Assembly (NCBI GenBank): GCA_021413845.1
Contig: JAIOPP010000029.1
Coordinates: 1-64,000, forward strand
DNA from: Planctomycetia bacterium
Lineage (GTDB): Bacteria > Planctomycetota > Planctomycetia > Pirellulales > PNKZ01
Length of the DNA stretch: 64,000 bases
Direction of reading: 5' to 3'
Shown: one piece after another, positions 55,730 through 63,972 of the stretch
Layout of the letters: each line of letters opens with the position of its first letter
How positions within the stretch are numbered: the stretch's first letter is position 1
Translations under genes and position numbers: made by a program
Notes under the pieces: generated by a model
What the model saw: the letters and a program-made list of their open reading frames with translations, nothing else
Told to the model about the DNA's origin: nothing
The model's database searches: none

Positions 55730-57340
55730 TCATGCCGGTTTCGATTCGTGATCTACCAACGATTCTTGCGCCAGCCGCAAGGCCATCTCCAGCGCGTCGG
55801 GCCCATCGTCGTGGTCACCACAAGGAAAATCGCGAAGCTGATCGACGAGCAATCGTGTGCCTGAGGAGTTACTGCGAAATGCGAGACGTCGTTGTGCGAG
55901 CAAGGGAGATAAGCGACGAATCCGTACCCTTTTCGGCGCGGTATTCGAAATGCTCCAAGGTGCGAAGTCGTATCGTCCTTGTCGTTGCGCCTCGCGCACC
56001 AATTCGTCTCCCAACAATTCCTGAAAATGATTCGCTTCGACTCCGAATGCGTCGGGCCCGAACTGCGCATGCCACGTGCAACTATCGGCGACCATCTGTG
56101 GTATCGGGCGGCGGGCGAGATCGGCCTCGACGAAGACGCGGCCCATCGGATCGATGCCTAGCATGACGATCGCGGAGTAATCGCCATGGCGGGCGTCGGC
56201 CCCTTTGCTGGGGTCGAGCGCCATCGTCCTGACGATAAGGTTCTCGGGCCAATCGTCGAACCAGAAATCGTCGTGGAGGAAATAATCTTCCGGCCACTCG
56301 CAAAGTTCAGGATTGATCGGCGACCCCTGCTTTTCACGCTCAAACGCCGTCTTGCCGCTTTCGATGCGCATGCACATCAGCGCGTAGAGATCTTCTTCCT
56401 CCGCCCACAGCAACTCGGCCCCGGCATCCATTGCCGTGCGGTGTGCTTCGTAAAAACATTGGGCCTTGCCGCGAGCGTCGGCATCGCCGATCTCGGAATA
56501 AAGTTTTTCCCAGCGATCCCATAGGTCCATCGCATCGGGCCAGCGCAACACCGCCGGGAAGATTTGCGAGATCCAGCCCGGCGTGCGATGCAGCTGCATT
56601 GCCAACGCATCGCGATGCAGAGCGGTCGCGAGATTCAGCACGTTGGTTCTGCGAGTGCCGGCCTTGAGTAATGTGCCGTGAAACCAACGAGTCGACAGTT
56701 CTCTCTGTCGTGCCGACTCGATGTGCGAGTCGTTCTGAAGATCGTCGCAGATAATGAGCGTCGGGCGATGTTCGCCGCGCCGTCGCCCTCGCATACGCAC
56801 GCCCGTGCCGAACGCTTCGACGACCGTGCCGTTGCGTAGCTCGATGAAATTAGAACGCCATATCGGGCCACGTCCGCAAGCTTGGGAGTAGTCCGAGGCG
56901 AGTTTCGAATTGTCGGTCAGTTCTTTTTTGACGTTCTCCAAATGATTAGCCGCTTGGTTTCGAGTGTCGGAGACGATCCAAACATAAGGCTCGCGCTCCG
57001 TGACGATCGAACGCAACACCCACGCCAGCGTGCCGACCGTTGATTTCGCTCCGCCGCGGGGGCCGATCACATTCAACTTCACGCCGCGCGTCCGCTCGGC
57101 TTCCGCCAAGCGTGTCGTCAAGGTTCGATGCATGATCGACGGCTCGCGTGTGAAGTAGTGCGGCAAGTAGCGACGTCCCCAAGCCAAGAGATCGAGCGTC
57201 GTCGAATCTTCGACGGCCATATCGTCGGGCTTCAACAGATCGACGGCGCAAGCAATGACGCCGAGCAACTTCGATGCGCCGGCCAACTCGAGTCCGGCTA
57301 GATCGAGCGTCGTGCTTTCTAAATGACGCCGCCTGGTCAT
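55730..57340 (-). CDS. Phage terminase large subunit
   Basis: The 536-residue protein has an ATPase with Walker A GPRGGAKST at 93-101 and Walker B LIICDDLQND near 195. A C-terminal RNase H-like nuclease has acidic motifs MALDPSKGADA and DDGPDALEMALRL. It powers DNA packaging into proheads. Its start overlaps the preceding gene by 4 bp (ATGA), giving translational coupling with the small subunit. The sequence is close to other planctomycete prophage terminases in layout. Confidence 0.9.
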   Translation of the reverse strand: MTRRRHLESTTLDLAGLELAGASKLLGVIACAVDLLKPDDMAVEDSTTLDLLAWGRRYLPHYFTREPSIMHRTLTTRLAEAERTRGVKLNVIGPRGGAKSTVGTLAWVLRSIVTEREPYVWIVSDTRNQAANHLENVKKELTDNSKLASDYSQACGRGPIWRSNFIELRNGTVVEAFGTGVRMRGRRRGEHRPTLIICDDLQNDSHIESARQRELSTRWFHGTLLKAGTRRTNVLNLATALHRDALAMQLHRTPGWISQIFPAVLRWPDAMDLWDRWEKLYSEIGDADARGKAQCFYEAHRTAMDAGAELLWAEEEDLYALMCMRIESGKTAFEREKQGSPINPELCEWPEDYFLHDDFWFDDWPENLIVRTMALDPSKGADARHGDYSAIVMLGIDPMGRVFVEADLARRPIPQMVADSCTWHAQFGPDAFGVEANHFQELLGDELVREAQRQGRYDFAPWSISNTAPKRVRIRRLSPLLAQRRLAFRSNSSGTRLLVDQLRDFPCGDHDDGPDALEMALRLAQESLVDHESKPA

Positions 57341-57846
57341 CGACCTTGTTCTCCGGCGGCATCGCCGCTCAGCGACTCCGTCAGCCGTAGCAAGTGCGCG
57401 CCGACCTTTAGTCGATCGTTTCGATTACTGATGCCGCGGCACAGTATTTCGGCAAACTGATTCAACACGATTCCGACCTGCTCGCGGGTCATCGTTGCGG
57501 CGCGGCGTGCCGCGTAGCGATCTGGATAACGCCGTTCCAGCAACCAAGCAGCCGCCTTCCAGCCGTTCTTTTCGCCCGCCGCTTCCTGAATCTTTCGAAC
57601 TAACGTGAGCTCTCGTTCCGCTTCGGCTTTTCGTAATGCATCGGCAAACGCGGGATCGCGCCGCGCAGTGGTAGCGATCGCGTTCATCGAACAGCCGACA
57701 TAAGCGGCCGCGCGACTCCGCATACACCCGATCCTGACGATCGCGCAAATCTCCTCCTTCTTTCGGGCATCTAATTTGGGCGAGATCCTGCTTGCCCGTT
57801 TCGTGGGAACCGGAAGCGGCGTGTCGTCGTCGGAGCGAGTGTTCAT
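57337..57846 (-). CDS. Phage terminase small subunit-like
   Basis: The 169-residue protein has an N-terminal helix-turn-helix (GCMRSRAAAYVGCSMNAIAT, about residues 40-60) followed by helices with EAERELTLVRKIQEAAGE and KAAAWLLERRYPDRYAAR. This is the pattern of small terminases/phage HTH proteins that recognise packaging DNA. It is coupled by ATGA overlaps to genes on both sides. Confidence 0.75.
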   Translation of the reverse strand: MNTRSDDDTPLPVPTKRASRISPKLDARKKEEICAIVRIGCMRSRAAAYVGCSMNAIATTARRDPAFADALRKAEAERELTLVRKIQEAAGEKNGWKAAAWLLERRYPDRYAARRAATMTREQVGIVLNQFAEILCRGISNRNDRLKVGAHLLRLTESLSGDAAGEQGR

Positions 57847-58973
57847 AGCATGGTCCTTTCTTCCGACAGCAACTCAAACGACGCTACGGCGCGACCGGCG
57901 GCACCACGATAGTTGCTCGTCGCACGATCGTTTCTGCGAGTTCCGCAGCGCACGATCCGATTCAAGCGCCAGCGCGGCGACCGGCGGCAATGCGTCAAGA
58001 GTGAGGGATGGGCCGTCGTGATGCCGAATCGTTTGCCGTCGGCCAAATAGAGATCGCCGACCGCTTCGGCAAGCCGAGTGCCGATCCCCAGGCCTTGATA
58101 GTCGGGCAGGGTTACCAGTCGAGTGATTCGCCAACGACCGCGCGTCGCAAACATCGGCAGCACGGCACACAACGCCGTCGGCACTCCGTTCCAAAAAGCC
58201 GCGTAGCATCGAGCACCCCAACTCAGTCGGCCGTTCAAATAGTGATGACGCGCAAACAATCGCCAAGCTTCCAAGGGACAGCGTCGGACTTCGAGACGGA
58301 TCGCCGGTCGCCGAAGACGCCTCCGATGGAGCGTGCCCGTTGCCATGTCGAGCGTCCAATCCGGTTCGAGCCAAGGCTCGACGTCGTAGTGACACGTCAC
58401 GGCAATGAATCGACAAGCGACCTGACTCGATCGAATCGCTTTGACGATGGCGGCCGAGCCGAATTGGGCCGCATTGCGATCGACCAGGCTCGTGAATTCG
58501 TCGAACACTACCAGCGGGCGACTCTTCGAATCTTCGGAGATGTTCGAGTCTGTGGAGGAATGACGACCCACGGCCAAAGCGCGTGCCAAGTCGCAACGAA
58601 ACTTCTCGCCGCCGCTGAGGACGTCGTACGGCTTGATCCAAGAGGGAGGCGATCCGAATCCGACGGCGGTCAACAGGCCGGTGGCTTGCTTGATCGGCAA
58701 TGCATCGAAAAAGTCGATCACCGCTCGGTCGCGGGGCCAATCGCCGTTTTTATAGAGTTCGGCTGGGAATCGATGGCGCGCGATCGTGCTCTTGCCGGAG
58801 CCCGACGGTCCTACGATGAGACCGATGTCCCACTCCTCGCCTTCATCTGGTAGTTCGACGTCGAAGCGTTCCGAAAGCTTTTCTGCGAGCGGCACGTCGA
58901 ACATCCCGGCGACTTGCTCGACGCGAAACGACCGGCGTATCGGGCAACTGACATCTACGGCAACTCGCACCAT
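57843..58973 (-). CDS. ABC-type ATPase fused to GNAT acyltransferase
   Basis: The 376-residue protein has an ABC-ATPase domain with Walker A GPSGSGKST (55-63), signature LSGGEKFR (119-126), Walker B LVVFDEFTS (154-162) and an H-loop TCHYD. It is followed by a GNAT domain with RHHYLNGRLSWGARCYAA and an acyl-CoA loop TLPDYQGLGIGTRLAEA. There are no membrane helices, so it is not a transporter. Related ABC-GNAT fusions occur in phage and bacterial genomes; a role in DNA modification or packaging control is a hypothesis. It is coupled to the small terminase gene (ATGA) and lies after the ParB-like gene. Confidence 0.85.
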   Translation of the reverse strand: MVRVAVDVSCPIRRSFRVEQVAGMFDVPLAEKLSERFDVELPDEGEEWDIGLIVGPSGSGKSTIARHRFPAELYKNGDWPRDRAVIDFFDALPIKQATGLLTAVGFGSPPSWIKPYDVLSGGEKFRCDLARALAVGRHSSTDSNISEDSKSRPLVVFDEFTSLVDRNAAQFGSAAIVKAIRSSQVACRFIAVTCHYDVEPWLEPDWTLDMATGTLHRRRLRRPAIRLEVRRCPLEAWRLFARHHYLNGRLSWGARCYAAFWNGVPTALCAVLPMFATRGRWRITRLVTLPDYQGLGIGTRLAEAVGDLYLADGKRFGITTAHPSLLTHCRRSPRWRLNRIVRCGTRRNDRATSNYRGAAGRAVASFELLSEERTML

Positions 58974-59030
58974 GACGCGTCTCCTTAATGATCTAAATCC
59001 ATCCGGCCGACACGAAGCTTCGCGAACGAA

Positions 59031-59621
59031 TTACAACGTCAGGACACGGCACTTACGACCTTCTTGTGAAAGTCGTTCGTAAACCAAGCGTTGTTCCGTC
59101 TCATCTGCGCATTCGACCAACACCTGGAATGAATCACGCAGCTCGAGCGACGTCCGTGCCGTAACCTCGGTCGTCGCGTTACGATCGGGGGAATCGAGTT
59201 CCAAGCGTAGCGATTGAGATTCCCTAAGAACTTCGTCGAGCATGTCGGAGACGGCTTCGTTTCGGATCTCGATCGTCGAGAGAATGTCGCGCAGCACGTC
59301 AGCATCGGTCTCGGCCATCGCCGCCAAGGGATCATGAACCGCGAGCAAAAGTTCCGCCTCGGCCGCGGAAAGATCGACGACGAGCACAGGTACTTCGGTA
59401 TCAGGGAGCGTCGAGACGCGCAAATGGCCGTCGATCAACTCCAGTCGCCCGTCTTCGCACTCGCGTGCTATGAGAGCTCCCGCGAATCCGATCTCGTCGA
59501 GCACGCCGCGCAAGGCCGCTTGTTGTGCGTCGGGATGCTTGCGCCAGTTGCGCGGGTTCGAGCGTAGTTCGCTCGCGCGGACTCGCCGCAATTCACGCAC
59601 TCGGTCTCGGATCGGTGGCAT
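59031..59621 (-). CDS. ParB-like nuclease-domain protein
   Basis: The 196-residue protein has an N-terminal ParB/Srx-type fold: LRSNPRNWRKHPDAQQAALR, GFAGALIARE, LELIDGHLRVSTLPD and VPVLVVDLS. The C-terminal half is helical and acidic without the ParB HTH, so plasmid partition is unlikely; phage-borne relatives often accompany DNA-modification genes. The ATG at 59619-59621 has GAGG upstream; a TTG 15 bp earlier is possible. It lies 57 bp before the ABC-GNAT gene. Confidence 0.8.
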   Translation of the reverse strand: MPPIRDRVRELRRVRASELRSNPRNWRKHPDAQQAALRGVLDEIGFAGALIARECEDGRLELIDGHLRVSTLPDTEVPVLVVDLSAAEAELLLAVHDPLAAMAETDADVLRDILSTIEIRNEAVSDMLDEVLRESQSLRLELDSPDRNATTEVTARTSLELRDSFQVLVECADETEQRLVYERLSQEGRKCRVLTL

Positions 59622-59724
59622 GCATACGCCTCGCAATAAATGTTTCTAGTTCGTTAAAAACCAAGTTGGGCCGAGAATCGACTCGGCCCAACTTGCCGAT
59701 TGCTCGTTGCCGTCTGCGCGTCGG

Positions 59725-60060
59725 CTAACGGCAATGCACGTTCCGAACGACGACTCGCGACGAGCGAAGCACTTGAACTCGCTGACGCACCACCTGTTGT
59801 TGCACGATCACCGGAGTGGCGAATGCCTGAACCGCAAATGTTTGCACGGCGATCGGTTGCGCAACTACCGACTGCACGGCGACGAACTGGGGCTGCGCCG
59901 TCACGACGAACGGCGAAACCACGGCTGTCGGTACGGCGGCGAATCCGACCGAAGCTTGCGACACGACCAGTTGCGGATTGCAAGCCCGCAACTCATTCCC
60001 GGAGATCGCAAAAACACCCAACGCACAACACAGCAGCGAACAAAGCCGAATGAACCGCAT
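59725..60060 (-). CDS. Small secreted Val/Gln-rich protein
   Basis: The 111-residue protein has a signal peptide (FIRLCSLLCCALGVFAISG, cleavage near the ELRACNPQ segment). The rest is low-complexity, rich in Val, Gln and Ala (VAVQSVVAQPIAVQTFAVQ), ending basic (VVRQRVQVLRSSRVVV). The very strong CAGGAGGTG site fixes the ATG at 60058-60060. Function unknown; it follows two exported heme proteins in the operon. Confidence 0.75.
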   Translation of the reverse strand: MRFIRLCSLLCCALGVFAISGNELRACNPQLVVSQASVGFAAVPTAVVSPFVVTAQPQFVAVQSVVAQPIAVQTFAVQAFATPVIVQQQVVRQRVQVLRSSRVVVRNVHCR

Positions 60061-60110
60061 GATCGAACACCTCCTGAAGTAGACTTCTCGATCGACACCT
60101 TGGAATCGTT

Positions 60111-60629
60111 TCAATAACTCAGCCGCTTCGGCAACTTGGCCCAGCGGCGGATCAACTCTTGCTCTTCGCTCGTCAATCGCACGCGCGCGCCCGGAGGCAT
60201 TGCGGGAAGCTTTCCTTCGGCGCTCGTCGTTTGCTCGAGAACGAGATGGCGTGGAAGTTTTTCGAGCAAGCGACTATCGACATCGAACAACGACAAATCA
60301 CCTTGGGCTAACGAACCTCGATGGCATTCGATGCAATGTTGCCGAAGGATGGTGGTGACTTCCGATCGAAGTGTATCTTCGGTGATCGCCGGTCGTGCGC
60401 TCGATGGGCTGGCCGCAGATGCCGTTTGCGGTGCGTACGTTCCCATGCCGTAAAAGAGGGTCGGTCGTTGTACGACGGCGACCGGCACAGCTACGGGAAT
60501 CGCAAACGGCGCAATCACGAGCCCAGTCGAAGAATTCGCGTTCGTTTCCGAAGCCGTTGCGATGTGCCGAACGAATATCGCGGCGATGGCGACCAGCGCG
60601 ATTTTCACAAGCGGTTGTTTTCGAATCAT
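60111..60629 (-). CDS. Exported planctomycete-type cytochrome c domain protein
   Basis: The 172-residue protein has a signal peptide (KIALVAIAAIFVRHIATASE), a Val/Pro-rich linker, and a C-terminal cytochrome c domain with heme-binding CIECH at 99-103 and probable axial Met144 in KLPAMPPG. The RLTSEEQELIRRWAKL end is typical of planctomycete cytochrome domains. A GGAAGGA site precedes the ATG at 60627-60629. A cytochrome inside a phage operon is unusual. Confidence 0.82.
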   Translation of the reverse strand: MIRKQPLVKIALVAIAAIFVRHIATASETNANSSTGLVIAPFAIPVAVPVAVVQRPTLFYGMGTYAPQTASAASPSSARPAITEDTLRSEVTTILRQHCIECHRGSLAQGDLSLFDVDSRLLEKLPRHLVLEQTTSAEGKLPAMPPGARVRLTSEEQELIRRWAKLPKRLSY

Positions 60630-60679
60630 CGTTGAAATTCCTTCCGATAGAGCGTTCGGTCTTGAGGCGGTTTTCTTTG

Positions 60680-62113
60680 TTAACGTCGCGTTTCTTTCAC
60701 CAGTAACGCACCCTCGCCGAAACTCGCTTCCCATTGTTTTCGCGAGACGCCGATACCGGCCGCAATCGCGAGCAAAATAGGATCGTGCGAGACACGAAAC
60801 GCAGCCACGACGGTATCCTTGGAAACTCCCAATTCCAGCGCCGCGCTCGATGCGTCGAGCAACTCGTCTTGAAACGCACGTACGATCCTGGCGAGTCCGG
60901 CCGACACGGCGATCGGCGTCATTCCGCCGGTCGCCGCAGCGGTCGCCGTCGCCAAGTCTTCACGATCGCGCGTCAACTTCTTTTCCAAATCGCTGAGATA
61001 GAACGATGCCAGGCGCTGTGCGTCTTTCGGGCGTTCGACGAATAGTTCGACGCCGGCATCGAGTAGCCGCCGCTGATCGTTCACGATGGGGCGTAGGCCT
61101 CCTTCGATATGACAGCGAACGCATGAAATCATCGGCACGACGATTCCCGAGCCGTGTCCGTCGCTCGAGTCTTTCGCAATGACGTCGGGCACCGCCGCTT
61201 GGCGCTTGCCTTGCGCATCGAACAATGCATAGAGATGCAATCCGTTTCGCTTGGCAACGATATGTTCTCCGGCATCGTAAACGAATGAAAAAGGATTGCG
61301 AATCGGATCTCTTTCCGGCGTCGCTGCGGCAGTGTCGTAAGTATGCCACGCACCGCCGAGCGGACCTTGACGACGCACGATTCGCCGCGGCTTGAAGGTG
61401 ACGAGCGAGCGAATGACGTTGGCCCCTTCGTCGGCTTTCAGACGATCGATCTGTTCGATATCGAGACCGAGGGACTTGAAGAACGTCGCTTCGTCGTCGG
61501 CGATGCCGGCCAACTCGTAATAGACGCCATCGTCGAGCGTCGTGGTTGCCTTAACGAGAAAATAGTCGCCTCGCAAAACGGCACCGCCGCTTTGCGATAG
61601 CTCGCGCAGACGCGCAGCCGAATGAAGATCGATCCAACCGCCGTCGGTAAACACGGTCTTAACGACCGGTGCGATCGACTTCGCCTCGTTTGCTTTTCGT
61701 ACGGTCGAGGTGGTTTCGATCGATATCGGTGGAACGACTTGGCTGCGCAAATGCCAATAGGGATCGTGCGAAGCGAGGAATTCCCAAACCTCGGCGGGCA
61801 ATCCATAGTCGGCAAGCGAGATGCGCCACAGGCGATGCTCCGTATCCGGCACCGCCACGGGCCGCACGAGAACATCGACACGGCTCACGCTATTGAGCAC
61901 GAACGACGCGACGTTCGCCGCTTCCGATCGCTCCTCGATCGGAAAGTTGTAAAATGATAGATAGCGAACATACGGTCGTTGCTCATCAACGACACGCGTT
62001 TCAAGATCATGCACGGCCGCTTCCAATTCGCTTGCCGGTCCTGAAAACGACGGTAGCGCTGCGGCGATCATCAGCATCCATCCACTCACTGGTCGTTCCT
62101 TTTTGCGCATCAT
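60680..62113 (-). CDS. Exported CxxCH (c-type heme) protein of unknown function
   Basis: The 477-residue protein has a signal peptide (GWMLMIAAALPSFSGPASE) and one heme-binding-type motif, CVRCH at 331-335 in PMISCVRCHIEGGLRPI. No other family features were recognised. The N-terminal part (RYLSFYNFPIEERSEAAN) resembles exported planctomycete proteins. It lies between a subtilisin and the cytochrome c gene in one operon. Tandem ATGs at 62108-62113 with a weak ribosome-binding site. Confidence 0.75.
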   Translation of the reverse strand: MMRKKERPVSGWMLMIAAALPSFSGPASELEAAVHDLETRVVDEQRPYVRYLSFYNFPIEERSEAANVASFVLNSVSRVDVLVRPVAVPDTEHRLWRISLADYGLPAEVWEFLASHDPYWHLRSQVVPPISIETTSTVRKANEAKSIAPVVKTVFTDGGWIDLHSAARLRELSQSGGAVLRGDYFLVKATTTLDDGVYYELAGIADDEATFFKSLGLDIEQIDRLKADEGANVIRSLVTFKPRRIVRRQGPLGGAWHTYDTAAATPERDPIRNPFSFVYDAGEHIVAKRNGLHLYALFDAQGKRQAAVPDVIAKDSSDGHGSGIVVPMISCVRCHIEGGLRPIVNDQRRLLDAGVELFVERPKDAQRLASFYLSDLEKKLTRDREDLATATAAATGGMTPIAVSAGLARIVRAFQDELLDASSAALELGVSKDTVVAAFRVSHDPILLAIAAGIGVSRKQWEASFGEGALLVKETRR

Positions 62114-62149
62114 TTATTCGCCGTTTGAGGGATTCGTTTGCAAGCTTGA

Positions 62150-63217
62150 TTACGCATCGCGAGGTACGAACACAAGCGTGCCGAGGCGACCGTTGATCGA
62201 GAGAGGCCCTAGCTCGAAACGCTCGTTATTCGGTCCATCGACCACCGGGCTCGGCATCGGCGCGATCGTCGTCGGCGTGTCTTGCAAAACGGCATCGGGA
62301 TCGATCAGCCCGAACCCGTAAGCAGGATCACGCCCTTGCGGACCGGCATCGATCGCCGTTCGCTGGAGATGCTCGATCAATTGCGCCGGAGTTTCGACGG
62401 GAGTCGTACCGCCGTATGCGCGATGCTTCGCCAACAGCAATGCGACGACGCCGCTCACGAAGGGCGTCGCCATGCTTGTGCCCGAAAGCTTGGCGTAACC
62501 GCCGCGCAAGTAAGTCGACAGCACGTCTTGGCCCGGTGCGCAGAGATCGACCTCGTCGCCTCGGCTGGAAAAATCGCAAATGCGTCCGTCGCGGTCGACG
62601 GCCCCGACGGCCACGGTGTCGTCGAACTTTGCCGGGTAGTTCACCGAATTCAGGCGACCGTCGTTGCCCGCGGCACAGACGATGAATTTGCCCGCTGCGA
62701 CGGCGCGGCGTACGGCGTCTTCGATCGCGGAACTCGCCACGGGTGAACCGAGGCTCATCGAGATCACATCGGCTCCCGCTTGAGCCGCCCAATCGATGCC
62801 CGCGGCGACGACGTCGTCGCTGCCGCTACCGTCGTCGCCGAGAACTTTGCCGATCAGCAGACGACATTCCGGAGCGACACCGATCACTCCAACATCGTTG
62901 CGCCGCGCTCCGATCGTGCCGGCCGTGTGCGTACCATGGCCGACTCGATCTTCCGCCCCGAAACGGCTGCCGGTAAAATCGCGCACTTCATCGACCGCGC
63001 CGCGCAAATCCGGATGGGTTAGTTCGAGGCCTGTATCGAGCACGGCCACACGGACATCGCGACCGGCCGTTTCGCGCCAATGGTCGGGCACATGGTACAT
63101 CGCCAATCCCCAGTCGATCGTCTCCGACAGCTGCGTATAGGCCGCCGTTACGCGAAACGGGGGCAATCGGTAACGAATCGGTCGTTCGAGTCCTCGATCG
63201 CGACGGCGCACGCTCAT
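62150..63217 (-). CDS. Subtilisin-like serine protease (S8) without signal peptide
   Basis: The 355-residue protein has the S8 catalytic triad: Asp61 (VAVLDTGLE), His94 (GHGTHTAGTIG) and Ser248 (SGTSMATPFVSG). The short N-terminal part has no signal peptide and no clear inhibitory propeptide, so it may act inside the cell or in the particle. Its ATG overlaps the previous gene's stop (ATGA, 63214-63217). A much longer open frame upstream is Arg/Ser-rich and not coding. In a phage operon, maturation or lysis-related proteolysis is possible. Confidence 0.88.
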   Translation of the reverse strand: MSVRRRDRGLERPIRYRLPPFRVTAAYTQLSETIDWGLAMYHVPDHWRETAGRDVRVAVLDTGLELTHPDLRGAVDEVRDFTGSRFGAEDRVGHGTHTAGTIGARRNDVGVIGVAPECRLLIGKVLGDDGSGSDDVVAAGIDWAAQAGADVISMSLGSPVASSAIEDAVRRAVAAGKFIVCAAGNDGRLNSVNYPAKFDDTVAVGAVDRDGRICDFSSRGDEVDLCAPGQDVLSTYLRGGYAKLSGTSMATPFVSGVVALLLAKHRAYGGTTPVETPAQLIEHLQRTAIDAGPQGRDPAYGFGLIDPDAVLQDTPTTIAPMPSPVVDGPNNERFELGPLSINGRLGTLVFVPRDA

Positions 63218-63603
63218 AGCGCACCTCGAATCTGTCGCACGATACGAATGAGTTCGACGACGATCGGCAACCAATCGATGTAGCTTTGCCGATCGATCGA
63301 TTGCGTGAGAATCGCACGGTCGCCTGCATCTCGGCTCGTCCGATGAAGCACGTAATGCACGATCGCCAACACGACTTGCACGAGATCGTCGTCGGTCAAG
63401 ATGGTGTTCAAGCGTTCGACCCAAGCGTCGTCGATGCCGAACAATCCGCCGAGCCGAACGACGAGTGCGATCAGCTTGCGAAATTGCTCCGGCGAGTCGA
63501 GCGGCGCATCGAGATCGCGCACCGCCGCAAGAAGTTCTAAGACGTCGCGCAGTCGGCCGAGTCGTTCCCAAGCGAGGCCGCGTACGACAAGCGGAAGAGA
63601 CAT
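63214..63603 (-). CDS. Hypothetical protein in subtilisin operon
   Basis: The 129-residue protein is helical and Leu/Val-rich (LALVVRLGGLFGIDDAWVERL-like pattern IALVVRLGGLFGIDD) with no recognised family or signal peptide. Its stop overlaps the subtilisin start by 4 bp, so it could be a partner, inhibitor or chaperone. The ATG at 63601-63603 follows AAAGGAA. Confidence 0.65.
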   Translation of the reverse strand: MSLPLVVRGLAWERLGRLRDVLELLAAVRDLDAPLDSPEQFRKLIALVVRLGGLFGIDDAWVERLNTILTDDDLVQVVLAIVHYVLHRTSRDAGDRAILTQSIDRQSYIDWLPIVVELIRIVRQIRGAL

Positions 63604-63662
63604 CGGAGTCGTTCCTTTCGGAGCTATAAATGATTTCAAAGTCGTGATTTGGTCGCTGGATA

Positions 63663-63923
63663 TCAGGGAATACGGCGCGAAAGTTCGCCCAGCGCCTCGA
63701 TGACGAGGCCGTGATCGGCATGCTGCTGACGTCGCTCGGCGGCCAGCTCCGCGTAGAGCAACTCGCGCTCGAAGCCGCACTCGGCACGCATCGCGGCCAT
63801 CTCGTCGCGAAACGCGCTGACGAGGTTGGGAATCGTATGACAAGCCGTGTGCCACGCGTACCAACCGAGAACCGCAGTCGCGGTTAAGGAACTGAATTCG
63901 TGAATCGCGGGTACTTCCGGCAT
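63663..63923 (-). CDS. Small possible membrane protein, first gene of module
   Basis: The 86-residue protein has one moderately hydrophobic stretch (LTATAVLGWYAWHTACHTI, residues 13-31) followed by a charged helix likely to form a coiled coil (RDEMAAMRAECGFERELLYA). Holin-like or other membrane function is possible but not supported by family resemblance. AAAGGAA precedes the ATG at 63921-63923. Confidence 0.55.
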   Translation of the reverse strand: MPEVPAIHEFSSLTATAVLGWYAWHTACHTIPNLVSAFRDEMAAMRAECGFERELLYAELAAERRQQHADHGLVIEALGELSRRIP

Positions 63924-63972
63924 GGCCGATTCCTTTGCTTGTCGAGACTTGCGACCACTTCAAGGCGCAACG

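Noticed and set aside
62150-63787. Subtilisin starting at 63787 (545 codons)
   Set aside because: The first 190 residues are Arg/Ser-rich and overlap the coding frames at 63214-63603 and 63663-63923; the catalytic domain starts at 63217.
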